This document shows, one piece after another, positions 11,768 through 23,500 of a stretch of 64,000 nt of DNA. The notes under the pieces were generated by a model. The model saw only the letters and a program-made list of their open reading frames with translations, did no database searches and was not told the DNA's origin. The stretch covers positions 21,884,757 to 21,948,756 of the forward strand of contig OX392543.1 in the NCBI GenBank assembly GCA_947623455.1, in the 5' to 3' direction. This stretch comes from Mimachlamys varia (Eukaryota > Mollusca > Bivalvia > Pectinida > Pectinidae). The translations under genes were made by a program, and so were the position numbers. Each line of letters opens with the position of its first letter. Position 1 is the stretch's first letter.

Positions 11768-12829
11768 TAAAACTCCCGCTTACATTTAAGTTGGCACGCC
11801 TTAAAATCCTCCCGGTTGCCTGAGACCATGGCACGTTTATATAGCCTGGTTTTCCTCCTGAACATTCTACGGAGGTTGTTATTCAACCAGGGAACAGATT
11901 GTCTCCCTTTCACCATCTTATGGGGTATGGTCATATCGATGGCTACCTGAATCTGTTCTTTGAACATTGTCCATAGTCTATCAATGTCGATGTTATCACC
12001 CTGTAGTAACTGTGTGATTGTCTCTGATTGTCTCTGATAGACTCACACACCGGGCTTTCATATCTTCCCAATTAGCTTTCGAGAAAAGATAGCACTTTCG
12101 TGGTTTCCTAATCACGACGTGAGGGAGGATATCAAAGTCTGTTACCACCAAGGCGTTGTCACTGATACCTGGGATGATAGTGGATGATTTAACTAGGGAT
12201 GTGTTCGTGGAAAATACTAGGTCTAGGATGTTATCCTGTCTAGTGGCTTCATGATGGACCTTTGATAACCCGTTCCCAACTGAGAAGTCAACAATCGATT
12301 GTTGGACCTCTCGTTGTTGAGCTCATTGCTTGACAGAAAGGGTATCCCAGTTTATGGATGGACAATTAAAATCCCCTACCAAGATGACATGTTGGTCTGG
12401 GGAGTTTTCTAACAAATGTCACGGGACAAGATCGCCTGCTATCAAAATCGCCAAATTATCCGCATTGTCTACTGAATGGGGCTCTATGAAGAACAGAGAT
12501 GTAAATTGGGCTTGTCTTTCGGCCTAGTCTGGCCCATGAACTTGTTAAGTTATTGCTTGTCGGACAATAACATCCATCAACGAGGACATGTTATGATTCT
12601 GCACTAATTCCCCGTTGTTGCATTGTGATTGGCATACCCGTGTCAACACTGTAGATGACAAACATCATAGGCAGTCAGCAGCCCTAACTAATAAACAGGG
12701 CGAAGTAATGGTTTTCCCTACAAATACGTTGGTAACATATGTCTCCAACCCTGTTGACCATAAGGAAACTAATTTATCCCTGAACACCCTCCTCTCTCGC
12801 CTCTCCCATAATACTGAAAACATCAAAGG

Positions 12830-12885
12830 GACAATGCCCCCCTCAATGGTCATAAAGGCTATTATGACCATTGAGGGAGCATTTT
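12830..12885. repeat. Long perfect hairpin
   Basis: CCTCAATGGTCATAA at 12841-12855 pairs with TTATGACCATTGAGG at 12862-12876 around a 6-base loop. One more C-G pair and an outer AATGC/GCATT pairing extend the stem. No transcript context is known. The stem could be a miniature foldback repeat. Confidence 0.7.
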
Positions 12886-12889
12886 TATC

Positions 12890-13650
12890 GAAAATTGATC
12901 TAAACCCCCTAAAAGTGTGAAATTACTCTAAACACCCTTTTTAAGGTCCAAAACTAGCTGTAACAAATTATCAGGTCCCTGTGGAAAACATTACTCACTT
13001 AAGCATTTTTTCCTCTTAAATTGAAACTGAATCTTAACTTGGCATTTTAAAGTATTAATTTTATATCACTGATAGCTGGCATACAGAAGTGATTGCAACA
13101 TAATAAACAAACATTTCTTTATGTTGTGACATGCCATAGAAACATTCGCACTAAATATCAGCACCTAATTGTCTAACTGTCAGACATATTAGCATTTGAG
13201 ATGGAAAATATGTATATTGATTGTAGTAACTGAAACTAGATATAGAGCGCTCTATTGCTTAAAAATTGTCCAGAAACCTTTCAAAATTGAAAAAAAATGA
13301 AGAGAATATGTTTATATAGAAGCCTTGCTGACACCATAACAATCTGTCTATCAACATCATCACCTTTGCCCGTATCAAAAACTGGAAATATCTGAACCAA
13401 GTCTTGCCAACGAATCAAGTACGACAATTTACCCTGCAATATACACAATAACCACATTGTACATCATATTGGAGATAATTAGCCATTACAGAAATATAAT
13501 TCAATCATGAACTTTGACCTCAACTCCATGACCTTGAAAGATGTCAGTAGAGTAGCTTGCATCAATATCTACTCTAATGTACTATATATTCACACAAAAT
13601 AAGTTTTATGATAACACTTAGGATTTATTTGACCTTATTAGAAGATCTAT
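12890..13650. other. Non-coding stretch
   Basis: I see no gene, clear repeat boundary or RNA gene. The sequence is AT-rich and of unique appearance. Confidence 0.5.
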
Positions 13651-13657
13651 ATCCTGA

Positions 13658-14462
13658 GATCACCAAGATCAAACACGGAGTATATTACCGGACACTATAT
13701 ATGCAATCAAGAGAGATTTGATGTCTGCGAATTTTACATGTTGTGGGTATAACTTGGAACACATATTCATGATTCAGCACTGTATGTTGTTTTAATTCAA
13801 TTCCAGCTTAATAAAGTCTATACAATCAAACGTTTGGCAAAAACCCTGCTATTTCAAGAAAATGGCCCTTCCGTAATATACTCACAACCACTCTCTGTGT
13901 GTCTGTTGCTACTGTTTTCATATAAAACCAGTATAAAACCAATTTGTAACGTGTCTGTAAAAAATCATAAGCTTCACAGGCTTTACTAATTCCGTGGTCC
14001 TTTGTAGAAGCATTATTGTTAGGATGTGGTGGATGTGTCATACACACTCACAACACGATATTTTTTAAATGACATTTCCCATTTCCTTTCTTAAGTTTAC
14101 AATTACATATCTATATTTTTTTCAAGGTATTTTATTCGTTAATCAATAGAATTAAACAACAATCAAGATCGACTTACATGTCGAAATCAATAGGCGTTTT
14201 TCTACTAAACTTTCTTCGTAAATGTAACACTCATCAGTTTACCCGAGTCGATCAGTTGTGCCTCAATGACGTCACAGGTACCACGTGACCGGTCAGCTCA
14301 TTAAAAATCTCGCCAGTCGGGAGCGGTCAACTTTGATTGTCAATATCTAGTTCCAGGGACACAATCGAATGCTCGTTGATGAGCTTATCAGTATATATTG
14401 AAATGTACTACACGTTTCATAACTTTTTAAAGATTTTCAAAATCGTGGCCAAAACCCTTTAA
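13658..14462 (+). repeat. About 805-bp dispersed repeat D, copy 1
   Basis: It is nearly collinear with 32788-33595 in the same orientation, from ATCACCAAGATCAAACACGG to GTGGCCAAAACCCTTTAA. Both copies contain TGACGTCA and CACGTG about 10 bp apart near their 3' part. No TIR, target duplication or protein is seen. A diverged inverted fragment lies at about 30855-31050. Confidence 0.8.
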
Positions 14463-14499
14463 CAGCACGTTCGAGACGAAAGTTTGATGTTGTGTTAAT

Positions 14500-14956
14500 T
14501 AAATAAAAATGCTCAAAATATTATGTACAATCACGGAATTATGCTATCTAAGTCTGTTGTACAATAACAGATAACGAAAGAGTATATATTAAAGCATGTT
14601 TTTATTCAAACGAACACATACAAAGCATTTAAATTGGCAGTGAATATTACTGTGTTCACTGCCTCGAACCAAAAAATACGTGGACATTTACAGATAAATA
14701 ATGCAAACCACATAGTTACAAATGTTTTATACATATAAATTCGTCATACAAAGCATGGACAGTTTTAATCACAGTGTTAAATGGAAAGATTACGTGTACA
14801 GTTGCATAATACGAATGATAGTAAATACCACTTGGAACTTAGGCTGTCGTGTCGCTCTCCAGTATACACCAACGGAAGCCAAACAATGGCTGTCATAGAC
14901 GTGTGCGGTGAGGCGTGAAGTCGTCATCTCAATAGGTGAGTTGCCTGAGGCAGTAC
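14500..14956 (-). repeat. Dispersed repeat family E, copy 2, 3' part
   Basis: This is the reverse complement of 7234-7450, with an extra segment of about 245 bp (about 14575-14830) that the first copy lacks. It ends at 14956, exactly where the LINE tail begins. Confidence 0.78.
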
Positions 14957-15399
14957 TTCAGATTCAGATTTCTTTATTCCTTGTGCAAAAACACATTGGA
15001 GAGTAGACATACATGTATGTATATTACAAATTAATAATGAAACATGTTAACAATAACAGTCATATCAACAATATGAGCATATTGTATAATGGCAAACATG
15101 ATAACAGTATGTATTATCATTAACCGTGCAGTACGACAAAATGAGAGCATATATTATTTTTTATAAACATTTTACAAATATCTTTTCAAATATGATTTGG
15201 AATACTGATTGAGATGTAAGCAGGAAAAATTGGATAAAAGATAATACAGTGTTATTACGATATATTATCAAATATAAAAAGAAATACTTATTGAAATGTA
15301 AATTGGAAAAAATCGATATAAGGTTATACAATACTATTCCGATGTTTACTACTTAAAAACAAGAATTTTCCTAATCTATTCAATTCGTTAATATTTTGT

Positions 15400-18300
15400 T
15401 TATTAAATGGTTTAATCAATTTGAAACCACTTGGTCGTTTATAATAATAAGGCTTAATAAATTCGCACCTTAAGTCGTTATAAAAGTTACACTTTAATAT
15501 AAAATGAAATTCATCTTCAATGCTATATGAGATACATAAATTACAAAATCTTTGATACCTATGAAGGTTTCTATAACGCGCCTGTTCAATATTTAAATTA
15601 TGTGAGCTAAGTCTAAAACGAGCTATAATATTTTATATGAGTTGTTAATTGATTTTCTTAAATATTATTGCAGAGTAAAATTATCTATCAGATGTCGATA
15701 AAGGAAACCTTTCGATGTTGTTTGTATATTTGCTAGTATTTCCTGTCGATAAATATCAAAAAGTCTTTGATCAATGATTGTATGGGTATTTTTGTCATTA
15801 ACTGCATTTTCCCAAAGGTAAGGGAAACCCAATTTGTTAAGTTCAGTGCTGATATCTGAAATCCAGCTATCATTAGACAAAATTCTTTCCTCGTAACATG
15901 ATTTTAAAATGCAATTATTCGTAGTTTTTAATTAATATTTGATAATTTTCAATTTCATATACAGACAAAGGTAAGCTTCCTAACTCACAATAAACTAAGT
16001 TGTTACAAGTACTCTTCTTAACTCCGAGTAGCCGAGTAGCATACTTCCGCACTATAACTTAAAATGCTATTGACATAAGTGTCGAATACAGAACATTGTG
16101 TTGTGAAATTAAAACTTTGATTTTTGAACTTATTACAAAGTGCATAATATGCCTTATTACCTTCATCTGCCACATCTTTTTGAGTAACATTAAATTTTCC
16201 GTTATAATTAAAAAGCATGCCAAGATAATTGAATTGGTGAACGACTTGGAGCTCTTTAGTGTCATAAAACCATTTCCTAAAAACTACTATTGTTGTCTTA
16301 TCAGTGTTCAAATTGAGTTTGTACTTTTCATTGTATGATTTGAGAGCTTCCAGAATTTGTTGTAACTTTTCTGGCGTTTCTGCAAATAACACAGTATCAT
16401 CGGCGTACATTAATAGAAAAATATTAATTAAATTGATTTCGATTGATGGACAACCTTCTTTTATAAAATGTATTTCACAGTCATTGACGTACATGGAGTA
16501 TAAAATGGGTGACAGAATTTGCCCCTGGAAAAGAGTGTATTTGGGAAAAAATCTTAATAAAAACCATTGTGCTTTACACAAGACTTTACCGAATTATATA
16601 ACAATTGAATAATTTGTAACATTTTCCCTTTAACACCCTGCTTAATTAATTAACACCACATCTGAGATCTGTCAGTTAAATCAAAGGCTTCCTTGTAATC
16701 AACAAAGCAACAATAAAGTCTTCCACCTTTTTTACTTAAGTATCTATTAATTAAAGTCTGAAGGACAAATATTGCATCCACGGTTGAATGTCCAGGTCTA
16801 AAACCAAATTGAGCATCTGTTATTATATTATATTTAATATCCCAATTCACTAGTTGTTCAATATTGAAGTAAACAGCTTCCTCATACAACTCACTAGAGT
16901 AATACCCCTGTAATTATTTGTATTTTCTATGTCGCCTTTCTTATATACCGGGGTGATACTTCCAGTTGATAAAGCTTCAGGAAAAATCCCTAATTCAAAA
17001 ATAGAATTAAGAAGACTAATTATATATGGCCAAAGTAAATCCTTGCAATCAATAAAAGTTCATTTAGCAGTTTGTCCTCACCACAACTTTTATCTCTACG
17101 TAACTTATGTATTGCAGAAATAATTTCTTTTTCTGTAATATGCGAGTCTAATTATTCAAATACACATGATGCATTATTTTCATATAAAGTTCTTACTCCT
17201 TTCTCATTCACTGGATTATCTTGACAACTTAAATCTTTAAAATGGTTGTAGAATTTGTCAAGGGATATTTTGTTAGAAACTTTAAATTTTCGTTTCGAAA
17301 AGTATTTGTAAAAATGTTTCGGGTTGTGTTTTCTAAGATACTCCATCATATCGCCCTCCTGTCGCTGATATTCTCCCTTCAGTCTTAATTCAAATTTCTT
17401 ATAATCATTTTTTTCTTTATCAATATTCTGTGATTATCAGCATTTTTAAGGTTGTTAAATGAATGTAATGTATTTTTTGTATATCTTATATTTCTGTCTA
17501 CATGTGGAATTAAACCAGGGTTTATCCTCACACTGAATATTGTTTTTCTTTGGAACATTATCAGTTATAGTTGACTTACATCTATGTTCATCACACAATG
17601 GTAAACAAATTTCATTTAGAAAAGAACAAAAGCTGTCAACACATACTTCGACATATGTCTTGTTTAACAAAGGTGTAGCGAGGATCTTATTTAAAACACA
17701 GGTATTTTGACTAAGTTTCTGTCTAATGTCTACATTCTCATCACTCCACTTTACATTTTCGCATACACATCTAGCATGGGCTTGAGTTCCAAGGAATTCT
17801 TCGTTCATATTTATATCTAGTCTTAATTTAAAACATAAAGGTGAATGATCAGACATGGTTACAAAATTACCAGACTTTAAATCGTTTACATTATGAAAGT
17901 TGTCACCCTCTACTAAGAGGTAATCAATCAGACTGGTACCAACAGAACTGAAAAAAGTAACACCTCCATCCGGGTCACCCGAGTGACGTCCATTCAATAA
18001 TCTAAACCAAGTAGATTTACACAGAGACAATAACTTCGTGCCAAAAGTGTTTACAGATTTATCCATGCTTTTCCGCTCAGTAAGATCATTCTCATTATCA
18101 GGTTGATAGTCAACAGCATCAATCAATACATTACCATCATTACCTAAACCGTCATTAATTATCATATCAGATCTGGTACCAGTTCTGGCATTGAAATCTC
18201 CAGTTATGTACACTTTACTGTTTGATTTATAATTTATAATAGAATTTTGCAACATTTGAAATAAATCTATTTCTTCTGTGTCGTTTCCGTAGAAAACACT

Positions 18301-18645
18301 ATTTTCGGGGGGAAAGTGACAAAACACAATATAGCTACACCTTAAATTATCTTCAAGTTTTAACCATATTATGCTATCGAGTAGATTTTCAACCATAGAT
18401 ATCTTATCTTTTAAGCAATATTTATAGAAGATAACAATACCTCCACCAATACCAGTTTTCCTCGGGAAAACATATTAACAATAACCATCTAAATCAAATT
18501 CATCTTTCTCAGATAAACAACATTCACTGAGACACACAATGTCATAATTGATGATAACAGACAAAAAGTCTGTATTACAGAGCTTTCCTAATAGACCTTT
18601 GCCAATGTTCCACGAGAGTACCGATAGGTCTTGCTCAGCAATATG
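15400..18645 (-). pseudogene. LINE ORF2: endonuclease plus reverse transcriptase, inactivated
   Basis: The endonuclease starts near 18640 with LSVLSWNIGKGLLGK and DIVCLSECCLSE (catalytic Glu region). It continues through VYITGDFNARTGTRSDM near 18190 and MSDHSPLCFKLRL near 17850. The RT shows FGFRPGHSTVDAIFVLQ and CFVDYKEAFD near 16700-16820, then LLMYADDTVLFAETPEKL near 16400 (YADD box). The C-terminus at 15880-15470 has the FRLSSHNLNIEQARYRN type stretch followed by CNLC and a later C, a zinc-knuckle-like tail. In-frame stops (for example near 18473) and several frameshifts make it dead. The clade is not named with confidence; the layout fits RT families with a C-terminal CCHC/RxH-rich tail common in molluscs. 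Confidence 0.85.
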
Positions 18646-18659
18646 CGGATGCGCGTCAC

Positions 18660-19029
18660 TCTCCGCGTGGTCCTATACACGATGACCCGAGTTACTTGCA
18701 GCTGCTGTAGCAGCGTAAGTGGCCACCGGGGCCGTTAGTCCAGCCCTGTTCCCAGGAGACTCGTGATCACCATCATATAGTTTACCATTTACATACAGTC
18801 TGTCTCTTACCAATCTGATGGAGGGCTTATCTCCCGATCTTTTAAGACGCTTTACCACAGGATATAGTTTCTTACGGCGGTCCTCAATAACGGCGCGAAA
18901 CTGTTAATGAATACCGAATGGCGTACCTTGTAGTTTGTGTAAACTGTTCTTCACTCGTTGGAGGTCCTGGTAGTAGATGAATCTAGCTACTATTGGTCTT
19001 TGTTTTCCGCGAACATGTTTTCCAAACCT
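18660..19029 (-). pseudogene. LINE ORF1 C-terminal part
   Basis: The minus strand reads RFGKHVRGKQRPIVARFI, then DLQRVKNSLHKLQGTPFGI, a stop, then VIEDRRKKLYPVVKRLK and SIRLVRDRLYVNGKLYD. This is the RRM-end and C-terminal domain pattern of LINE ORF1 RNA-binding proteins (Transposase_22-like). ORF1 protein coats element RNA and acts as a chaperone. The N-terminal coiled coil is missing because the insertion is 5'-truncated, and the frame is broken near 18900. Confidence 0.7.
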
Positions 19030-19560
19030 TGCTACTGCAAAAGGTTTAATTTTGTAACCCAAAACTTGTTTACACAATGTACTATCGAAACGTGTACGTA
19101 CATCAAAGGACTTAGAAAGTAATATAATATAAGTTCGTGGTACATCAAAACATCCTAATGATAGGATTAGCATTCATAACTTTGTTACACTAACATAACA
19201 TCTCTGTGAAAGGAACTTGGCATGTTTGTGTGTGCTCCAATGCATGTAAGTCGATCCGGCGTACGGCCGTGGCCGTAACAATGGCTGGTCACTGCCAGTC
19301 GTGTGTACAGGTAAACTAGCTGCTCCATCAGTTTGGTCACGTGGTCAAATCGGACCTTGTTGAATTTTAACGGACCGTTGTTGATTCTTATCGGGACATT
19401 AGTGACTATTATCGAGCATTAGTTAGGTTAATTACTTTTGTTGAATATCATCGCTACTTGTTGAATAAACGGTGTTTTAGGTGAATATCCTCGCCCTTAG
19501 TAAATACTATAGTGATTTAGTGAAATCCTCATACATTTCGAGTAGGATCACCAAAAGCTA
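19030..19560 (-). repeat. Dispersed repeat family E, copy 2, 5' part
   Basis: This is the reverse complement of 6720-7233, including GTACGGCCGTGGCCGTAAC at about 19260. The rightmost bases continue into a possible extension (to 19640) with CTGGTTCGCGCCC, a B-box-like string. Confidence 0.75.
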
Positions 19561-19639
19561 ATCCCTAGTACGTCCCGGCTCCATAACCTAGAGGTATCTG
19601 GTTCGCGCCCGGCTCGTCTCACTAGTTTCATTTCTGCGC

Positions 19640-20400
19640 TTTCTTTTTAAAATATTTTTTATTTCCCAGGTCGGGATGTTTGTATGTTCAAAATGTACTA
19701 ATTATCACAATGATAATTTCTTAAATATTATTACAACCCCTGGTACCTGATTAAACGTTACGTCGTGGCGGATCTGTTTGATTTGTATGCCTACGTCAGG
19801 TTCTATAAGACTCGTTTCGTAACAATACATAAACTTATCAATGATATATTTTAAATAGCGTAGATCTACATGTTGGTAAAAGTGGAAACATTTAAGAACG
19901 TATAGCCCGATTTTTTTTTAATAATTTGGTAAAACAAATCCACAGATAGTCCGCACCGGCAGGTTACCTGCACTAGACATCTTCTGATGTAAAAAAAAAA
20001 TCTTAGAGCCTGCGGGTAATACGCAGAAACTTACGGTAACTAGAAACGAGTTCCGATTACAGTTCACTTTGTCAGCCTATAAATGCGTCTAGAGTTCAAC
20101 CCATGTGTAGTTTCTTGGCATTGTTTATACAACTGTTGTTTTTATTAATATATGCTTTTTAAATCGAATAAAACCTACCTATTGTGGTAGAAAGTATTAC
20201 TTTTAACGATTTAAATGCTTGCAAATGAAAAGAGGATCTACTGATTCGCAAATTTGTAAAATTCTGAAATGTGTAAACTTAATACGCTTTTCTACCTGTG
20301 ATTCGGAATTTTTAACAAAGATATCATTGAAACAATACTGTATACTTTAAATAAATGAACAAAAAAGCACTTGATTGTGATAGAATTTTTAATTGTTTTA
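19640..20400. other. Non-coding stretch upstream of the transporter gene
   Basis: AT-rich with no ORF. It lies directly 5' of the TATA box at 20442 and presumably contains proximal regulatory DNA, but I recognise no specific site. Confidence 0.4.
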
Positions 20401-20441
20401 TTAAATACAAACTTCATTTATATGTTACTGATTTTCACAGG

Positions 20442-20448
20442 TATAAAA
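20442..20448 (+). promoter_or_regulatory. Candidate TATA box of the transporter gene
   Basis: TATAAAA lies 122 bases before the proposed ATG. Transcription would start near 20472, giving a short 5' leader of about 90 bases. The string also follows a TTTTCACAG, so an alternative reading is a splice acceptor for a leader exon starting at 20441. Confidence 0.5.
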
Positions 20449-20563
20449 CCAGAGTTGCATCCAAACCTGAGACGGTGCAAACCCAAAAATAGAACAGGCT
20501 TCTGCCCAGCTGTTGTGAGATAATAATTTTAAGCAATTTACATTTGAAAATTAATCAAACATC

Positions 20564-20577
20564 ATGAGCTCCCCATG
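20564..20577 (+). CDS. Transporter exon 1 (coding part)
   Basis: ATG AGC TCC CCA TG, then donor GTAAGT. It supplies MSSP plus two bases, and the split codon completes with T at 28750 to give Cys. The assignment rests on the phase match, the strong donor and the upstream TATA box. No in-frame ATG exists just upstream of exon 2, so an upstream start exon is required. Confidence 0.65.
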
Positions 20578-23500
20578 GTAAGTGATTCTTGTAAGGTTGA
20601 CTTGTTTCCAGAAACAAATGAATCGACCAATACTAGTTGAACAGTATTTCAGACATAGCTATTGTAGATTATAACCATGGGATGATATTTTATGCAACAA
20701 ATTTAACCACAAAGCACAACGACACATGTTAATTATTAATGGACGCTTCTACGATACTTGCATGTTAATACAATCTCGCTTTAGGTACAATAGGTAATGT
20801 ATTACTCATATTTTCATCTTTGAAAATAAAAAAAAAACCTGAGCCTAGCATAATCGTCATATACTCAATGAATATTTGGGTTTATTGTAAAAAATGACGT
20901 AACACACATGCTGCACCTTTTAAAGTAAGTAATAGATACAGTATGCCGAAAAAAATGAACTAAACTGCATCGTACAGCTGTAAACCAAGTCCCTTATTTT
21001 CAAAACAATAAATGAAATTATTTAACATGAATAGCAAAGCGTCAACCAAACCACAATCTAAACTGAGGCAAAATATGAACAAAGGAAAAATTTACACGAA
21101 AACCCTTGAAACGTTCAAAAGAACATGACCAGATGTTCAGGAAGAGTAAACGTCCTCTGCCACATCGACGACATCTGCCATGTAAATCTTTGTTACATCA
21201 AAGTAAACATCAAGCTCTCAAAAGTAAGTGTCATGTCTTCAATTATACCACAGTTCCCACTTTCAGTACCCGACATTTACTTGGATATGACATAGATTTA
21301 CATAGCGGGTGTCATCGATGAAGCTTACTCTTCCGAAACACCTGGTGTTATTCTGTTGTATTTTTTTGTCCATGTAAATCTTGCCTTTAGTCCGTATTTT
21401 GACCCTGGTTTAATCGAGTTTGTGTTTGTATTATGTTTGTGTTTACGCTTCGGTATTCTCTGTTTAAAAAAAGAAGTACATGTATATATTTATACCTTCG
21501 TGTTTAGCATGCCGACAACCTAAATACACACATGATAACACACAGGATTTACTCTGCTCTGTTTTTTGCCAAATAATAACACAATGCATGTCTAGTCGAA
21601 AATGAGCATTTATTTATTAAAATGCCAGTAATGAAATAACGACCAATAGATACATGTTGATGGTATGAAGGCAACAAAAGATTGGGGATCTTCAATAGAA
21701 AAACGCCATCTTGGCTCACAATATACATAGCATACATAATATGGTGGACATGAAGGGGTGGTGGAGGGAAAACGAGTTTTCATCAGCTCAGGATGAAATT
21801 CTTCCCGTGTTTACAAATTTTTTCTGTCAGTGTCACGTGACTCCTGAACGCAAAAACTGTACGTCCAACCCGTAGCTGGGCTGACTACACTTCCGGTCAG
21901 CAAGCCCTTTCCCGGGCCGGCTACATTCTGTATTTCCGGAATAAGCCATACTATATATTTTAACTATCAAAAACACAAAATAAAGCATTTACTAAACAGA
22001 TTGTATAAATTACTTTATGCATGCATAAATACAATTATACCTTCGTGTTTAGCATGCCGACAACCTAAATACACACATGATAACACACAGGATTTACTCT
22101 GCTCTGTTTTTTGCCAAATAATAACACAATGCATGTCTAGTCGAAAATGAGCATTTATTTATTAAAATGCCAGTAATGAAATAACGACCAATAGATACAT
22201 GTTGATGGTATGAAGGCAACAAAAGATTGGGGATCTTCAATAGAAAAACGCCACAAACTTGGACAGAAATGCAAACCATTTATGTTCAAGTGCCCCCAAC
22301 CAGAGTAATCCTGTGTGCATAGCCTAATTAGGGAACCTTACCTGTTAAAACAATAAAGCCAGTACTAGTGCAGTACATACATCTCCCTTGTAATACAATA
22401 GCAACATAGAGATTCTAAGAATAAAGCTTTTGATTAGACAAAACTGCTAGCTGCCTCAGACAGTCCAGCTTATATTCAGTAATCAGAGGTACTAAAAGCA
22501 TACAGAAAAACAAACAACTTATATTTAAAAAACAAGTGTACACAACAGATTAAAGGAACGTTTCTAGCTCCAGTAATGCATATAACATGAACTGCTAGCT
22601 GCCTCAGACAGTCCAGCTTATTTTAAGTAATCAATCATACTATGATTAGGGAAAATACAAACATGTGTGTATGAACTGTTCCAGACTGTACCTTATATAC
22701 ATGTACATGTAGCTGTTTCAGCTAACAGGTTATAATTATGCACCTGTATCTGATGTACCAAACCTTGTAGCCAGAGTTTTGTTAAACTGAAGCATGTTCT
22801 TATATTAATACTAAATGTACGTGTATTATATTGGATATTTTTACCCAGGCATATTTATGTGATTAGGGTTATAAACACCGAACTGTCGCAACCACCAAAA
22901 GTACTGGGATTTAATATTTGTAAAACAAATATTGTACCCCATTACCTGCCTGCATCATTATAATTATAACAACTGGTAATTGATGCATTATTAGGAAATC
23001 ATTCATAAATGCCTGTTACAATTTCTTGACCTTAATACAAAAGCTCAGTTGTAGTAGAACTGGTTCTTGATCCTGGTACAAAAGTAATATGTAACACCGT
23101 TACAAATCAGTACCTGGAATCCTATAGCTATGTGATTATGCATGAAATCTCTGTGTAACACCGTTACACTTGATGTTGATACCATCAAACGAGGTAACCT
23201 GCACATAACACTGTTATGAATTGCAACCTGGTACCAATGAGACTATGCATCAAACCAAGAATTCAAGCCAAAATTGTAACACCGTTACAAAATTTTTTGA
23301 CTCTAATACAAAGGGTAATATGTAACACCGTTACAAATTATCACCTGGAACCATGGAATCTTTCATAAAAACCAAATTTGTAACACCGTTACATATTTTT
23401 GACTCCATTATAAAGGGTAATATGCAACACCGTTACAAATTATTACCCTTGCCAATATGGATCATTCCTAAAAACCAAAACAGTAAATGTGTTAGGAAAA

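Larger units (their letters stand above)
9236..12620 (-). pseudogene. CR1/Jockey-like LINE, endonuclease to RT, frameshifted and interrupted
   Basis: Read right to left. An apurinic endonuclease part has VGDFNCPSINWD near 12370 and LDLVFSTNTSLV and SDNALVVTDF near 12150-12250. A linker follows with VPWLNNNLRRMFRRKTRLYKRA at 11967-11800. After an inserted element, the RT follows: NKAVGLDGIPNRILK, ENYRPVSLTC, VVLDFSKAFD, VPQGTVLGPLLF and LFADDCLIY (FADD catalytic box near 10070). The C-terminal tail is SFFPRTTIAWNLL near 9330. Frameshifts near 10385, 9680 and 9425 and a stop near 12330 show it is inactive. The 3' end meets a poly-G tract. The RT would copy its own RNA at a nicked target. Clade placement rests on motif style only. 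Confidence 0.88.
14957..19029 (-). mobile_element. 5'-truncated LINE inserted in repeat E
   Basis: The right boundary (5' end of the LINE) and the left boundary (3' end) are set by comparison with the unbroken repeat E at 7222-7245. GCAGTAGCAAG continues directly to TACTGCC there, whereas here about 4.07 kb lies between. The 3' tail on the minus strand is a short TCTGAATC-type repeat, as in many non-LTR elements. Only a few bases at most are duplicated at the target. The 5' end falls inside ORF1. ORF1 C-terminus, endonuclease, RT and a C-terminal Cys-rich tail follow in order. Confidence 0.9.

Noticed and set aside
21549..22279. Two identical minus-strand ORFs of about 60 codons
   Set aside because: They are the same incidental frame in the two B repeats of the split-repeat element and lack known motifs.
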